A stretch of 6,184 bases of DNA, taken from NCBI GenBank assembly GCA_016763165.1, contig JAESUJ010000016.1, positions 1 through 6,184 of the forward strand. The letters are read 5' to 3'. Below, one piece after another: positions 6,116 to 6,184 of the stretch. The notes under the pieces are model-generated. The model was not told the origin of the DNA. It made no database searches and worked only from the letters and a program-made list of their open reading frames with translations. How positions within the stretch are numbered: the first letter of the stretch is position 1; every line of letters starts with the position of its first letter. A program made the position numbers and the translations under genes. The stretch is from Candidatus Babeliales bacterium (GTDB lineage: Bacteria; Babelota; Babeliae; Babelales; CAZZPM01).

Positions 6116-6184
6116 GTATTGACTAGTTCAGCCTCCCACACTGGGAGGGAGGACAAGATGTAGACGTTGCTCACCTGGTAGGTC
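6116..6184. other. GC-rich right-edge segment without an assigned gene
   Basis: The last 64 nt contain 36 G or C (56%), far above the rest of this AT-rich window, as is common for structured RNA genes. Apart from the perfect repeat at 6132-6148 I see no complete RNA. The minus-strand end reads GACCTACCA (6184-6176), which has the form of an acceptor 3' strand plus discriminator and CCA, so another tRNA may start the cluster beyond the edge. An open minus-strand frame crosses here and continues into the tRNAs, which argues that it is not a real gene. Confidence 0.35.
6132..6148. repeat. Short GC-rich perfect inverted repeat
   Basis: CCTCCCA (6132-6138) and TGGGAGG (6142-6148) form a 7-bp perfect stem with a 3-nt loop. 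It is not a tRNA anticodon arm: a 7-nt loop reading would place A rather than the invariant U at position 33, and no T arm is nearby. No T-run follows on either strand. It is a clear structure of unknown role. Confidence 0.6.

Noticed and set aside
6132..6148. Possible tRNA anticodon arm with GTG (His)
   Set aside because: A 7-nt loop reading would put A instead of the invariant U at position 33, and no T arm or acceptor stem is present.
5923..6174. Open frames on both strands across the tRNA cluster
   Set aside because: They are translations of the two tRNA genes, including the familiar spurious LVAQLDRA-type peptide.

Overview
The window is AT-rich bacterial DNA. It has Shannon-type bacterial signals: a lipobox, one strong Shine-Dalgarno, sigma70-like promoters and bacterial tRNAs. 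It carries ordinary housekeeping genes beside poorly characterised ones. The lipoprotein signal points to a Gram-negative-type cell envelope. The low GC, sparse Shine-Dalgarno sequences and mix of genes would fit a host-associated lineage such as Candidatus Dependentiae (TM6), but this is an impression from gene style, not a demonstrated placement.

Layout. Positions 1-1484 (minus) hold the first 494 codons of an ABC exporter half-transporter; its C-terminal end lies outside the window. After a 146-nt AT-rich gap, a complete mutS mismatch-repair gene occupies 1631-4207 (minus). Upstream of mutS, at about 4256-4297, lies a compact divergent control region with overlapping sigma70-like elements. 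On the plus strand follow a small lipoprotein of unknown function (4382-5014) and a START-like SRPBCC protein (5150-5629), the only gene here with a near-consensus Shine-Dalgarno. Positions 5630-5923 have no convincing intact gene. They hold short open frames that may be a broken gene remnant, plus an AT-rich inverted repeat that could be a terminator. The right end is a minus-strand tRNA cluster: tRNA-Pro(UGG), then tRNA-Arg(UCU), separated by eight T residues. Upstream of tRNA-Pro are two hairpins and a 56% GC segment cut by the window edge, which may include the 3' end of another tRNA.

Function. MutS acts in DNA mismatch repair, and the ABC protein exports an unidentified substrate across the inner membrane. 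They share direction, but nothing shows a functional link. The lipoprotein and the SRPBCC protein are co-directional, with a 135-nt gap and probably separate translation signals. No defence system, mobile element, CRISPR array or clearly new multi-gene system is visible. The points most worth checking are the acceptor-stem mismatch in tRNA-Pro, the structured right edge and the possible gene remnant at 5601-5839.
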